Translations under genes and position numbers: made by a program
Assembly: GCA_023230755.1 (NCBI GenBank)
Contig: JALNWS010000159.1
Coordinates: 1 to 9,334 of the forward strand
Origin: Azoarcus sp.
Lineage (GTDB): Bacteria; Pseudomonadota; Gammaproteobacteria; Burkholderiales; Rhodocyclaceae
Length of the DNA stretch: 9,334 bases
Direction of reading: 5' to 3'
Notes under the pieces: model-generated
Databases searched by the model: none
What the model saw: only the letters and a program-made list of their open reading frames with translations
What the model was told of the DNA's origin: nothing
In this document: one piece after another, positions 1-5,931 of the stretch
Numbering within the stretch: position 1 is the first letter of the stretch
How the letters are laid out: each line of letters opens with the position of its first letter

Positions 1-124
1 CGATCTCGTCGAACGGGTTCATGCTCATCTTGACGTTGGCGATGTCCACACCGCTACCGTCCGCCTTGACGCGGACCTTTACGTTGTAATCAACAACGCG
101 TTTGACCGGGACCAGAATCTTCAA
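1..124 (-). CDS. etfB: Electron transfer flavoprotein beta subunit, N-terminal part (cut by window edge)
   Basis: Reading leftward from 124 gives MKILVPVKRVVDYNVKVRV and continues through a KMSMNPFDEI segment, which I recognise as the start of EtfB. Only about 41 residues are present; the rest of the roughly 250-residue protein lies outside the window. EtfB pairs with EtfA to form the FAD- and AMP-containing heterodimer that carries electrons from acyl-CoA dehydrogenases to ETF:quinone oxidoreductase. The start is TTG at 124-122: it sits seven bases from a strong AGGAG (132-136), no ATG lies in frame nearby, and the family begins at exactly this residue. The gene is divergent from the TetR-family regulator, so the shared intergenic region may control both. 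Identity is secure from the N-terminal motif; an adjacent etfA is expected but not visible. Confidence 0.9.
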   Translation of the reverse strand, partial: MKILVPVKRVVDYNVKVRVKADGSGVDIANVKMSMNPFDEI

Positions 125-131
125 TGTCGCG

Positions 132-136
132 CTCCT
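132..136 (-). promoter_or_regulatory. Ribosome binding site of etfB, fixing a TTG start
   Basis: The minus strand reads AGGAG, then seven bases, then TTG. It is the only good Shine-Dalgarno match here and supports TTG at 124 as the initiation codon. Confidence 0.75.
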
Positions 137-165
137 TTGGATATTCGTTGTCTCGTCGCTCCGCA

Positions 166-185
166 GTTCAGCTGCCGAGCTGAAC
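166..185. repeat. Perfect 8-bp inverted repeat, 4-bp spacer, in the etfB leader
   Basis: GTTCAGCT (166-173) and AGCTGAAC (178-185) are exact reverse complements around GCCG. With the proposed etfB -10 at 187-192, transcription would begin near 180, inside this repeat. It is therefore more likely an operator over the transcription start than a transcript hairpin, but a stem in a longer leader cannot be excluded. Its sequence is unrelated to the CATAC/GTATG sites further right. Confidence 0.5.
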
Positions 186-186
186 C

Positions 187-215
187 ATTATGTCACTGCA
201 GACGCGGCTTTACAC
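187..215 (-). promoter_or_regulatory. Candidate sigma70-type promoter for etfB
   Basis: On the minus strand a CATAAT -10 element (187-192, five of six to TATAAT) lies 17 bp from a weak GTGTAA -35 element (210-215, three of six to TTGACA). The predicted start near 180 would give a leader of about 55 bases before the TTG codon. The -35 element lies within an inverted repeat, TACACC-N8-GGTGTA (211-230), and next to the first CATAC/GTATG-like site, so regulator binding could affect this promoter. The call rests on sequence match only. Confidence 0.4.
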
Positions 216-230
216 CCATGTTTAGGTGTA
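211..230. repeat. 6-bp perfect inverted repeat TACACC-N8-GGTGTA over the etfB -35 region
   Basis: TACACC (211-216) and GGTGTA (225-230) are exact reverse complements. The repeat covers most of the proposed etfB -35 box and overlaps the imperfect CATAC/GTATG-like site at 217-232. A six-base repeat with an eight-base spacer could occur by chance, so its importance comes mainly from its position. Confidence 0.35.
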
Positions 231-232
231 TG
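217..232. promoter_or_regulatory. Operator-like site 1 (imperfect), CATGT-N6-GTATG
   Basis: The right half GTATG matches the two perfect sites at 244-259 and 265-280 with the same six-base spacing; the left half CATGT matches CATAC at three of five positions. It adjoins the proposed etfB -35 element. Confidence 0.35.
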
Positions 233-240
233 ACGTTCAT

Positions 241-262
241 CGCCATACGCATCGGTATGGCG
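241..262. promoter_or_regulatory. Operator-like site 2 (perfect), CGCCATAC-N6-GTATGGCG
   Basis: CGCCATAC (241-248) and GTATGGCG (255-262) form a perfect 8-bp inverted repeat; the core CATAC-N6-GTATG covers 244-259. Size and symmetry suit a TetR dimer, and the site lies directly upstream of a tetR-type gene, as expected for autoregulation. Binding by that product is an inference. Confidence 0.6.
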
Positions 263-264
263 CA

Positions 265-280
265 CATACGGTAGCGTATG
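265..280. promoter_or_regulatory. Operator-like site 3 (perfect), CATAC-N6-GTATG
   Basis: CATACG (265-270) and CGTATG (275-280) form a perfect inverted repeat with the same core as site 2. The centres of sites 2 and 3 are 21 bp apart, two helical turns, so two dimers would sit on the same face of DNA. The right half contains the first possible ATG of the regulator gene (278-280), which argues against that ATG as the true start. Confidence 0.6.
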
Positions 281-294
281 GAAACGGAATCGTC

Positions 295-310
295 AATACT
301 ATGCCGTATG
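295..310. promoter_or_regulatory. Operator-like site 4 (near-perfect), AATAC-N6-GTATG
   Basis: AATAC (295-299) and GTATG (306-310) match the core of sites 2 and 3 with one mismatch. The centre is 30 bp from that of site 3. The last bases are the preferred ATG of the regulator (308-310), so the site straddles its start codon. Confidence 0.4.
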
Positions 311-913
311 GACAAAACCCCGAACAAACCTAAAACTCAGCTTGACCGCGAAGCGTGGGTCAATGCCGCCATCGAAGTCCTTGCCGAGGAAGGCATTGCC
401 GGATTGCGGGTCGAAGTGCTGGCGAAACGGCTGAAGGTCACAAAGGGAAGTTTCTACTGGCATTTTCAGGATCGGCGCGACCTTCTGATTGCCATCCTTG
501 TCCTGTGGAAGGATGGGCGGATACGCGACATCATCAAGCAGACAACGGCACAAGCCGGACGGGAACTCGCGCAGATCTATCACGTCATCGATGTGTACAG
601 CGCAAACCGCAGCCGTCGCGGGATGATGATTGAACTCGCGGTGCGCGACTGGGCGCGCCGTGATGCAGACGCCGCAGCCATCGTCGCCGAAGTCGATGAT
701 GTTCGTCTGCGCTGCTCCCGCGATCTCTTTCTTGCGTGTGGCGTGCCGCTGGAAGAAGCCTCGAGCCGCTGCATGCTCCTCTATGCTTACGTATTTGGGG
801 TGTCGCTGATGAGTTACGAAAAATTCGATAGCGATGTCGTGCGACTGAAGCGTGACATCGCCGATCTCATCGCCCGTTCGCCCAGAAACACGCCTGCCAC
901 CCCGGCCCCCTAA
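308..913 (+). CDS. TetR/AcrR-family transcriptional regulator
   Basis: The product is a 201-residue DNA-binding repressor-type protein. The N-terminal domain (about residues 12-60) carries the family pattern: an EAWVNAAIEVLAEEGIAGLRV helix pair, then the recognition region with GSFYWHF at residues 48-54. The remainder is the helical ligand-binding and dimerisation domain, which does not reveal the ligand. I chose ATG at 308 over ATG at 278: homologous domains begin soon after this point and the earlier ATG lies inside a perfect operator-like palindrome. Neither has a convincing Shine-Dalgarno sequence, so the start is uncertain. The gene is divergent from etfB and converges on tatD. Control of its own promoter and of etfB is likely from the four upstream sites; an acyl-CoA or fatty acid ligand is a guess from context. 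Confidence 0.85.
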   Translation: MDKTPNKPKTQLDREAWVNAAIEVLAEEGIAGLRVEVLAKRLKVTKGSFYWHFQDRRDLLIAILVLWKDGRIRDIIKQTTAQAGRELAQIYHVIDVYSANRSRRGMMIELAVRDWARRDADAAAIVAEVDDVRLRCSRDLFLACGVPLEEASSRCMLLYAYVFGVSLMSYEKFDSDVVRLKRDIADLIARSPRNTPATPAP

Positions 914-1683
914 TCCCATTCCATCAGTCCCGGGAGGGCCGCACGTGCGTTGACACCGGTAGCACGGATGACTTCGTCGACGGACACGCCCCGAAGCTCG
1001 GCAAGAATCCGGGCATAGCGTGCAATATTCGCCGGAATATTGATTTGCCCCTGTCCCCACGCAGGGCGCATGTCTGGTGCATCCGTTTCAAGCACAATCG
1101 ACTCAAGTGGCAGTTCCGTCGCCAGACGACGGATGCGTTGTGAGCCCTCAAAGCTCATCGCTCCGCCAAAGCCGAGCTTGAATCCGAGCGTGATGAATGC
1201 ATCCGCTTGCTGCCGACTACCGTTGAAAGCGTGCGCGATACCGCCTCGGACGGGATGCAGGCGAAGCTGCTTCAGCACCGTATCCTGTGCCTTGCGGATG
1301 TGGAGAATGGCTGGAAGCTGAAAACGCTGGGCGATGCGAAGCTGGGCCGTGAAGAACTTCAACTGCTGCTCGCGATCGACATCCTCTACAAAGTGATCGA
1401 GCCCAATCTCACCGACTGCAACGCATTTGATGCGCTCCAGCGCTTGTCCAAGGTATTCAAGGTCATCTGCGCTCGCTTGCCCGACATACAGGGGGTGAAT
1501 TCCCAGTGCCGGGTGGATGTCTGGGTGTTCTGACGCAAGCGTGACCACACGCCCGAAACTTTCCCTGTCTACCGCCGGCACAACAAATGCATTGACACCA
1601 GCGGCACGTGCATCATTCAGCACTTTCACCCGAATGCCATCGAACTCGGCGGCATCCAGGTGAATATGCGTATCAATCAGCAT
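910..1683 (-). CDS. TatD-family metal-dependent hydrolase (YjjV-like)
   Basis: The 257-residue protein is full length for the TatD amidohydrolase-fold family, whose characterised members are metal-dependent nucleases, including exonucleases on single-stranded DNA and RNA. All expected metal ligands are present: the HIH pair at H6 and H8, E92 in GEIGLD, H128 in AILHIR, H151 in AHAFNGS and D201 in LETDAPDM. There is no signal peptide, so it should be cytoplasmic. The ATG at 1683 is preferred because the family begins with this LIDTHIHLD segment; the Shine-Dalgarno sequence is weak. It begins 22 bp after the ech-like gene and is probably cotranscribed with it. Its TAG stop overlaps the stop of the convergent regulator by 4 bp, leaving no room for a separate terminator. 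A direct link to the acyl-CoA genes is not evident. Confidence 0.9.
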   Translation of the reverse strand: MLIDTHIHLDAAEFDGIRVKVLNDARAAGVNAFVVPAVDRESFGRVVTLASEHPDIHPALGIHPLYVGQASADDLEYLGQALERIKCVAVGEIGLDHFVEDVDREQQLKFFTAQLRIAQRFQLPAILHIRKAQDTVLKQLRLHPVRGGIAHAFNGSRQQADAFITLGFKLGFGGAMSFEGSQRIRRLATELPLESIVLETDAPDMRPAWGQGQINIPANIARYARILAELRGVSVDEVIRATGVNARAALPGLMEWD

Positions 1684-1705
1684 GTGCGCCGGTAGTCCAG
1701 GAAAG

Positions 1706-2506
1706 TCAGCAACCCTTCCATTCTGGTTTGCGTTTACCTACGAATGCGTCAATGCCCTCGGCTGCATCGTTTGTCATCATGTTGCACGCCATGGTCTCCG
1801 CCGCCATCTGGTAGGCCGCTTCCATGCCCATCTCGACCTGGCGATAGAACATCTGTTTGCCCATGCCTACCGCCACCGGCGATTTCGCGACAATCGCTGC
1901 TGCAAGCCGCGCAACCTCTTCGTCGAGGTGCTCGAGCGCTACAACCCGATTCACCAGACCACGTCTCTGCGCTTCGCGCGCGTCGATGAAATCCCCCGTG
2001 ACCAGCATCTCGAATGCTTCTTTGCGGCCCATGTTACGGGACAACCCCACACTTGGCGTCGCGCAGAAAAGCCCGACATTGATGCCCGAGACCGCAAACT
2101 TCGCCACTTCGGAAGCAACCGCGAGATCGCACATCGAGACCAGCTGGCAACCTGCTGCCGTTGCAATTCCGTGAACGCGGGCGATGACCGGTTGCGGAAT
2201 TTCGGTGAGTCGCACCATGAACTTTCCGCACAGGCGGAAGAGTTCCTGCTGAAAACCCATGTTGTGGTTGGCGCGCATCTCCTTGAGATCGTGCCCCGCA
2301 CAAAAGGCCTTCCCCGCTCCGGCCAGCACCACTACACGTACGCTCTTGTCGACAGCAATGGCATCGATTTCGGCGAGCAGCGTTTCAAGCATCGCCTTTG
2401 ACAGCGAATTGAACTGCAAAGGCCGATTCAGCGTCAGCGTTGTCACACCTGCTTCGTCGTGACGAAGCAGCATCGGTTCATTGACCGGATTTGGAACTGC
2501 GCTCAT
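1706..2506 (-). CDS. Enoyl-CoA hydratase/isomerase-fold protein, ECHDC3-like, lacking catalytic glutamates
   Basis: The 266-residue protein has a complete crotonase fold. The CoA-binding and oxyanion-hole segments are visible: GKAFCAGHDLKEM at residues 65-77 and HGIATAAGCQL at 112-122. In classical hydratases two glutamates catalyse water addition (Glu144 and Glu164 of rat mitochondrial hydratase). Here the first is Gln121 in AAGCQL, and the usual Pro-Glu pair is Ser140-Gly141 in FAVSGINVGLF. This pattern and the CATPSVGL segment recall the animal ECHDC3 family, whose reaction is not settled to my knowledge. It should bind an acyl-CoA but may not be a simple hydratase. The start at 2506 has a strong AAGGAGG at 2511-2517. 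It lies 97 bp downstream of the acyl-CoA synthetase and 22 bp upstream of tatD, and is probably in the same operon. Confidence 0.9.
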   Translation of the reverse strand: MSAVPNPVNEPMLLRHDEAGVTTLTLNRPLQFNSLSKAMLETLLAEIDAIAVDKSVRVVVLAGAGKAFCAGHDLKEMRANHNMGFQQELFRLCGKFMVRLTEIPQPVIARVHGIATAAGCQLVSMCDLAVASEVAKFAVSGINVGLFCATPSVGLSRNMGRKEAFEMLVTGDFIDAREAQRRGLVNRVVALEHLDEEVARLAAAIVAKSPVAVGMGKQMFYRQVEMGMEAAYQMAAETMACNMMTNDAAEGIDAFVGKRKPEWKGC

Positions 2507-2510
2507 GTCT

Positions 2511-2517
2511 CCTCCTT
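2511..2517 (-). promoter_or_regulatory. Strong ribosome binding site of the ECHDC3-like gene
   Basis: The minus strand reads AAGGAGG four bases before ATG at 2506, close to ideal complementarity to the 16S rRNA tail. It is the strongest such site in the window besides that of the MCE gene. Confidence 0.7.
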
Positions 2518-2521
2518 ATCA

Positions 2522-2537
2522 TTTACGTTAACGTCAA
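2522..2537. promoter_or_regulatory. 16-bp near-perfect palindrome, possible LiuR-like operator
   Basis: TTTACGTTAACGTCAA is symmetric at seven of eight base pairs, with a perfect ACGTTAACGT core (2525-2534). It lies 15 bases upstream of the start codon of the ECHDC3-like gene, next to its ribosome binding site. From memory it resembles the operator of LiuR, the MerR-family regulator of branched-chain amino acid and acyl-CoA catabolism in proteobacteria; I could not verify the consensus. No clear promoter accompanies it, so it may act on a transcript from upstream or on a promoter I cannot see. Confidence 0.45.
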
Positions 2538-2538
2538 C

Positions 2539-2574
2539 GGCCGATCATGTTACCGCGAAGCTTCATGATCGGCC
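2539..2574 (-). repeat. Perfect 11-bp inverted repeat between acyl-CoA synthetase and ECHDC3-like genes
   Basis: GGCCGATCATG (2539-2549) and CATGATCGGCC (2564-2574) are exact reverse complements around a 14-base loop. In the transcript this would form a stable stem shortly after the synthetase stop codon. No U-run follows on the minus strand, so it is not a classical intrinsic terminator. It could be a processing or stabilising stem, a partial attenuator, or a protein-binding site. Confidence 0.55.
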
Positions 2575-2603
2575 ATCCCGAACGAATGCCTATTTCGGCA
2601 AAC

Positions 2604-4256
2604 TCATTCGAACGAGGCGGAGGACTTCGCCTGTTCGCGCAGCACGAACTTCTGGATCTTGCCCGTCGACGTTTTCGGCAGCTCGCCAAAAATGACCTTC
2701 TTCGGAACCTTGAAGCCGGCCAGATGTTCGCGGCAATGGGCCCGAATCTCATCCTCGGTGGCGGATGTGCCGGTCCGTAGCTCAACGAAGGCGCACGGCA
2801 CCTCACCCCACTTCTCGTCAGGCAGCGCGACAACGGCCGCAGCCATCACGGCCGGGTGGCGGTACAGCGCATCTTCGACTTCGATCGACGAGATGTTCTC
2901 TCCGCCGGAGATGATGACGTCCTTCGAGCGATCCTTGATTTTCACGTAGCCATCGGCTTGCATGACGGCGAGGTCACCAGTGTGATACCAACCCCCGCGG
3001 AAAGCCTCTTCGGTGGTCTTCTCGTTTTTCAGGTAGCCCTTCATCACCAGGTTGCCGCGGAACATGATCTCACCCATGGTTTCGTTGTCCCATGGCACGG
3101 GTTCCATCGTTTCCGGGTCGAGCACGGTAATGCCTTCCTGCGCGTGATAACGCACGCCCTGCCGACCGTTCTTCACGACCTGATCCGCCAACGAAAGCTC
3201 GGCCCACTCATCGTGCTTTGCGCACACTGCGGCCGGTCCGTAGGTTTCCGTGAGCCCATAGACGTGGGTGACATCGAAGCCAATCCGGGCCATGCCTTCA
3301 ATAACTGCGGCCGGAGGCGGTGCTGCGGCGATCAGACCCGAAACCTTGTGATTGATACCCTCACGCCATTCATCAGGAGCATTGGCGAGCATGGAGTGGA
3401 CAATCGGCGCGCCGCAGTAGTGAGTGACCTTGTGCTCACGGATGGCATCAAAGATCAGGCGCGGATCGACCCTGCGCAGGCACACATTGATCCCGGCGTT
3501 GGCGGCCATCGTCCAGGCGAAACACCAGCCATTGCAATGAAACATCGGCAGCGTCCACAGGTACACCGATTGTGGCGGCATGCCCCAGGAGACGATGTTC
3601 GACATCGAGTTCAGGTAGGCGCCACGATGGTGGTAAACCACGCCCTTCGGGTTGCCGGTCGTGCCTGATGTGTAGTTGAGCGAGATTGCATCCCATTCGT
3701 CGGCAGGCTGTTCGTAGGTGAACTCCGGACTACCGGATTCGAGAAGGGCTTCGTACTCCATGGTGCCAACGCGTTCCCCTGGACCCGTGTATTCCGGATC
3801 GTCGACATCAATGACGATCATGTCGGGACGGTCCGCGAGTTCAATGGCTTTCTTCATCATGCGTGAATATTCACGGTCAGTGATGAGTACCTTTGCTTCG
3901 CCATGATTGAGGATGAAGGCAACCCCCTCTGCATCCAGCCGGGTGTTGATCGTATTGATCACTGCACCGCAGCCCGGCACACCGAAATGAGCCTCCAGCA
4001 TCTCCGGCGTGTTGTTCAGAACCACGGCCACCGTGTCCTGCTTTCCGACACCAAGCTGCTTCAGTGCGGATGCCAGGCGGCGGCTGCGGTTATAAGTCTC
4101 GGACCAGGTATAACGACGCTGGCCATGGATCACAGCCACGCGATCAGGGTAAATGTAGGCGCTCCGCTCAATGAAGGTCAGCGGCGTGATTGGCACGTAG
4201 TTTGCCGCGTTCTTGTCCATGCCCTGATCGTAGGGCGATGTTTTCCTCTCGGTCAT
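2604..4256 (-). CDS. AMP-dependent acyl-CoA synthetase (AAE/DmdB-like clade)
   Basis: The 550-residue enzyme forms an acyl-CoA from a carboxylic acid, ATP and CoA through an acyl-adenylate. Motifs in order are the phosphate loop YTSGTTGNPKG at 195-205, VYGLTETYGP at 332-341, GWYHTGDLA at 422-430, the hinge region KDRSKDVIISGGENIS at 441-456, and the C-terminal catalytic lysine K533 in TSTGKIQKF. The YHHRGAYLNS segment after the phosphate loop is typical of the clade containing plant acyl-activating enzymes and bacterial methylmercaptopropionate-CoA ligases. Substrate cannot be assigned; short- to medium-chain acids are plausible. An ATG further upstream at 4343 is open but would run into the preceding lipoprotein gene. 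I chose 4256 because GGGAG lies five bases upstream and the family begins here. It is followed by an ECHDC3-like gene and preceded 61 bp upstream by the MCE transporter genes. Confidence 0.93.
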   Translation of the reverse strand: MTERKTSPYDQGMDKNAANYVPITPLTFIERSAYIYPDRVAVIHGQRRYTWSETYNRSRRLASALKQLGVGKQDTVAVVLNNTPEMLEAHFGVPGCGAVINTINTRLDAEGVAFILNHGEAKVLITDREYSRMMKKAIELADRPDMIVIDVDDPEYTGPGERVGTMEYEALLESGSPEFTYEQPADEWDAISLNYTSGTTGNPKGVVYHHRGAYLNSMSNIVSWGMPPQSVYLWTLPMFHCNGWCFAWTMAANAGINVCLRRVDPRLIFDAIREHKVTHYCGAPIVHSMLANAPDEWREGINHKVSGLIAAAPPPAAVIEGMARIGFDVTHVYGLTETYGPAAVCAKHDEWAELSLADQVVKNGRQGVRYHAQEGITVLDPETMEPVPWDNETMGEIMFRGNLVMKGYLKNEKTTEEAFRGGWYHTGDLAVMQADGYVKIKDRSKDVIISGGENISSIEVEDALYRHPAVMAAAVVALPDEKWGEVPCAFVELRTGTSATEDEIRAHCREHLAGFKVPKKVIFGELPKTSTGKIQKFVLREQAKSSASFE

Positions 4257-4261
4257 CTTGA

Positions 4262-4266
4262 CTCCC
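4262..4266 (-). promoter_or_regulatory. Ribosome binding site of the acyl-CoA synthetase, deciding its start
   Basis: GGGAG lies five bases upstream of ATG at 4256. The ATG codons further upstream at 4295 and 4343 have no comparable site. Confidence 0.6.
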
Positions 4267-4317
4267 GCTGCAATATTTTTGTGGTCTGCATTCATGCCGC
4301 AATGACGTGAAGATAAA

Positions 4318-4950
4318 TCAGGCACGGCATTGCGTACGCCCATTCAACCCCTGTCCGGAAGCGCGGTCAAGTTCGCCAAGCCATTTTGCAATATCGAGCG
4401 ACAATTGTGCAGCGAGGCTCCGGTAAGCGCCCACCCCCCCTTCTGCGGTGGCGTTATCGCTGACTTGCAGCAACCTGAACTCCTTGCGCGCGAGCGCCCT
4501 GTCGCTCCGGGCCGGGAGCCAGGCCGCGCGTGCAACGATCTCAACGCGTGCGCTGGTCTCACTGTCGAACACCTGTATGAATTCGTCCAGTTCAATTCGC
4601 AGACGGCATTCGTTGGCGACCGGACTGCCACCAAGGATTGCGCGATCGAGCGAGCGCGCCAGCAACTCCGAAGGGTTAGCTGCCCACCTGCTTTCGACAA
4701 AGACACGACGTTGTAGTGGGCGATCCCATTCCAGGCGATACTGCATCGCCGAGCTGTTGAGCCATGATGGCGCATGCAGCTGGATCTGGGCCGGTGCGGT
4801 CCCTGGCGGCATTTCCAGCGTTTCGGCAATTCCGAAGTCGTAGAGCGCAACGGCTTTGGGTGCAACGACAAGGCTGTTGCAGGCGGCCAGCAGCAGCCCG
4901 AGAAGGGTGAGCGAGAACAGTTTCAAGTAGGCTTGCATGGTGTCCTTCAT
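4318..4950 (-). CDS. ABC-type transport auxiliary lipoprotein (PqiC/LetC-like, PF03886 type)
   Basis: This is a 210-residue lipoprotein. It begins MKDTMQAYLK, then a hydrophobic stretch and lipobox LLLAAC with the lipidated Cys at 24, so it should be lipid-anchored facing the periplasm, probably at the outer membrane. The body has the YDFGI opening after the anchor and an ARVEIVARAAWL-type beta segment seen in auxiliary lipoproteins that accompany MCE transporters. Position directly after the MCE gene supports this role: it is likely the outer-membrane partner for lipid passed across the periplasm. I chose ATG at 4950 because GGAG lies five bases upstream; ATG at 4938 is equally compatible with a signal peptide, and a TTG at 4989 is unlikely. 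Family assignment comes from weak sequence features plus context. A seven-G run lies in the coding strand (4434-4440). Confidence 0.8.
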   Translation of the reverse strand: MKDTMQAYLKLFSLTLLGLLLAACNSLVVAPKAVALYDFGIAETLEMPPGTAPAQIQLHAPSWLNSSAMQYRLEWDRPLQRRVFVESRWAANPSELLARSLDRAILGGSPVANECRLRIELDEFIQVFDSETSARVEIVARAAWLPARSDRALARKEFRLLQVSDNATAEGGVGAYRSLAAQLSLDIAKWLGELDRASGQGLNGRTQCRA

Positions 4951-4955
4951 TACAA

Positions 4956-4959
4956 CTCC
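4956..4959 (-). promoter_or_regulatory. Ribosome binding site of the auxiliary lipoprotein
   Basis: GGAG is five bases upstream of ATG at 4950 and gives the better-supported start. A second AAGGA at 4943-4947 serves ATG at 4938 just as plausibly, so the signal peptide may be four residues shorter. Confidence 0.45.
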
Positions 4960-4989
4960 GAGGCATTTCTCAGCGCAATCAATGGGCAA

Positions 4990-5928
4990 TCAACGTCCCT
5001 GAAAACCTGCTTCACCAGGACCCGGCGTGCGTTCTGCGGGGCCGGTCAGCAACATCTGCGGCGTTGCCTCAACTTCCTCAATCAGGCGTCCAAGTCGTTT
5101 TGACGTGACGGTCAGGTCGCGCAGCAACTCGTTCAGCTGCGGCAAGGTGCCGTCAATCAGTCCGTCGCCGGCCGCGCTTGCTGCGCGATCGACGCGTGCC
5201 GACATTTCCGACAGTTGAACGAGGAGACCGCGCAACTCGATCACGGTCGGTTCCGCAGCGGCACTGGTTCGCTCTAGATTGGCAAGCGTGCTCGACAGCT
5301 TGGCCATGTTCTGTTCGCTGAATGCACTGCGGATGGCAGACAGTGTTTTCGGTGCATCGGCGAACGTCTCGTCGATACCTGCGATGGCCGACTCGAGGCG
5401 CTCGAGCGACCCGCGCAGGCGGTCGGCATTCTCATCGTTGAACAGGATTGCGATGCGATCGGCCACTTCCTTGAAACGCTTCGCGGCCACCAGCGCGCTG
5501 TCCGCGATCTGGTCAATCAGCCCCGACTCCAGCGCAATTCTTGGCGGACTCTCAGCGTCGTCCATCAGCGGCACCCCGCCCTCACCGGTTTCGTTGAGCT
5601 GGACGTAGGCCAGGCCGGTCACGCCTTGCGTGCCCAGGCTGGCGCGCGTCTTGTCCGTGACCGGCAGGTCGGCACGAATGCGGATCCGGACGAGGATCTG
5701 GCGCGGGTCATCCGGGTCAATGCTGATATCGGTCACGCTACCGGCTGACATCCCGCGATAGCGCACACGCGCCTGAACGTTTAGACCATTGACCGAGGTG
5801 TTCGACACCAGCAGATAGTCGCGTGTCAGCTCTCGATCTTCAGAGAACCACCAAAGGGACAACACCAGAATGCTGCCCAGAAAGAGGGCAAAAAAACCGG
5901 TTGCGATCGCATGGGCGCGATTTTCCAT
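4990..5928 (-). CDS. MCE-domain lipid-binding protein of an ABC transporter (MlaD-like)
   Basis: The 312-residue protein has a short cytoplasmic start, one membrane helix at about residues 9-28 (ATGFFALFLGSILVLSLWWF), an MCE domain at about 38-116 containing VRYRGMSAGSV and a beta-rich LGTQGVTGLAYVQL end, and a long helical tail to about 280. It should be anchored in the inner membrane with the MCE domain in the periplasm, forming a hexameric ring that carries lipid to or from the permease. It is longer than E. coli MlaD (about 180 residues), with the extra helical tail common in MCE proteins of systems with an auxiliary lipoprotein. It starts 3 bp after the ATPase stop, with AAGGAGG (5939-5945) inside the ATPase 3' end, so translation of the two is probably coupled. 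Confidence 0.93.
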   Translation of the reverse strand: MENRAHAIATGFFALFLGSILVLSLWWFSEDRELTRDYLLVSNTSVNGLNVQARVRYRGMSAGSVTDISIDPDDPRQILVRIRIRADLPVTDKTRASLGTQGVTGLAYVQLNETGEGGVPLMDDAESPPRIALESGLIDQIADSALVAAKRFKEVADRIAILFNDENADRLRGSLERLESAIAGIDETFADAPKTLSAIRSAFSEQNMAKLSSTLANLERTSAAAEPTVIELRGLLVQLSEMSARVDRAASAAGDGLIDGTLPQLNELLRDLTVTSKRLGRLIEEVEATPQMLLTGPAERTPGPGEAGFQGR

Positions 5929-5931
5929 TGT

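Noticed and set aside
905..920. Search for a bidirectional terminator between the convergent regulator and tatD
   Set aside because: The stop codons overlap by 4 bp and I see no stem followed by a T-run on either side.
299..1060. A 253-codon open frame on the minus strand
   Set aside because: It overlaps both the TetR regulator and the end of tatD in wrong frames, and the product is Cys/Arg-rich without known domain.
2856..3668. A 270-codon open frame on the plus strand
   Set aside because: It is antisense to the acyl-CoA synthetase and has no recognisable motif or ribosome binding site.
4257..4343. N-terminal extension of the acyl-CoA synthetase by 29 codons
   Set aside because: It would overlap the lipoprotein gene, lacks a ribosome binding site and has no family-like sequence; the ATG at 4256 has GGGAG in front.
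4434..4440. Run of seven C (seven G on the coding strand) in the lipoprotein gene as a possible phase-variation tract
   Set aside because: Seven is short for slippage-driven switching, the frame is intact, and glycine codons explain it.
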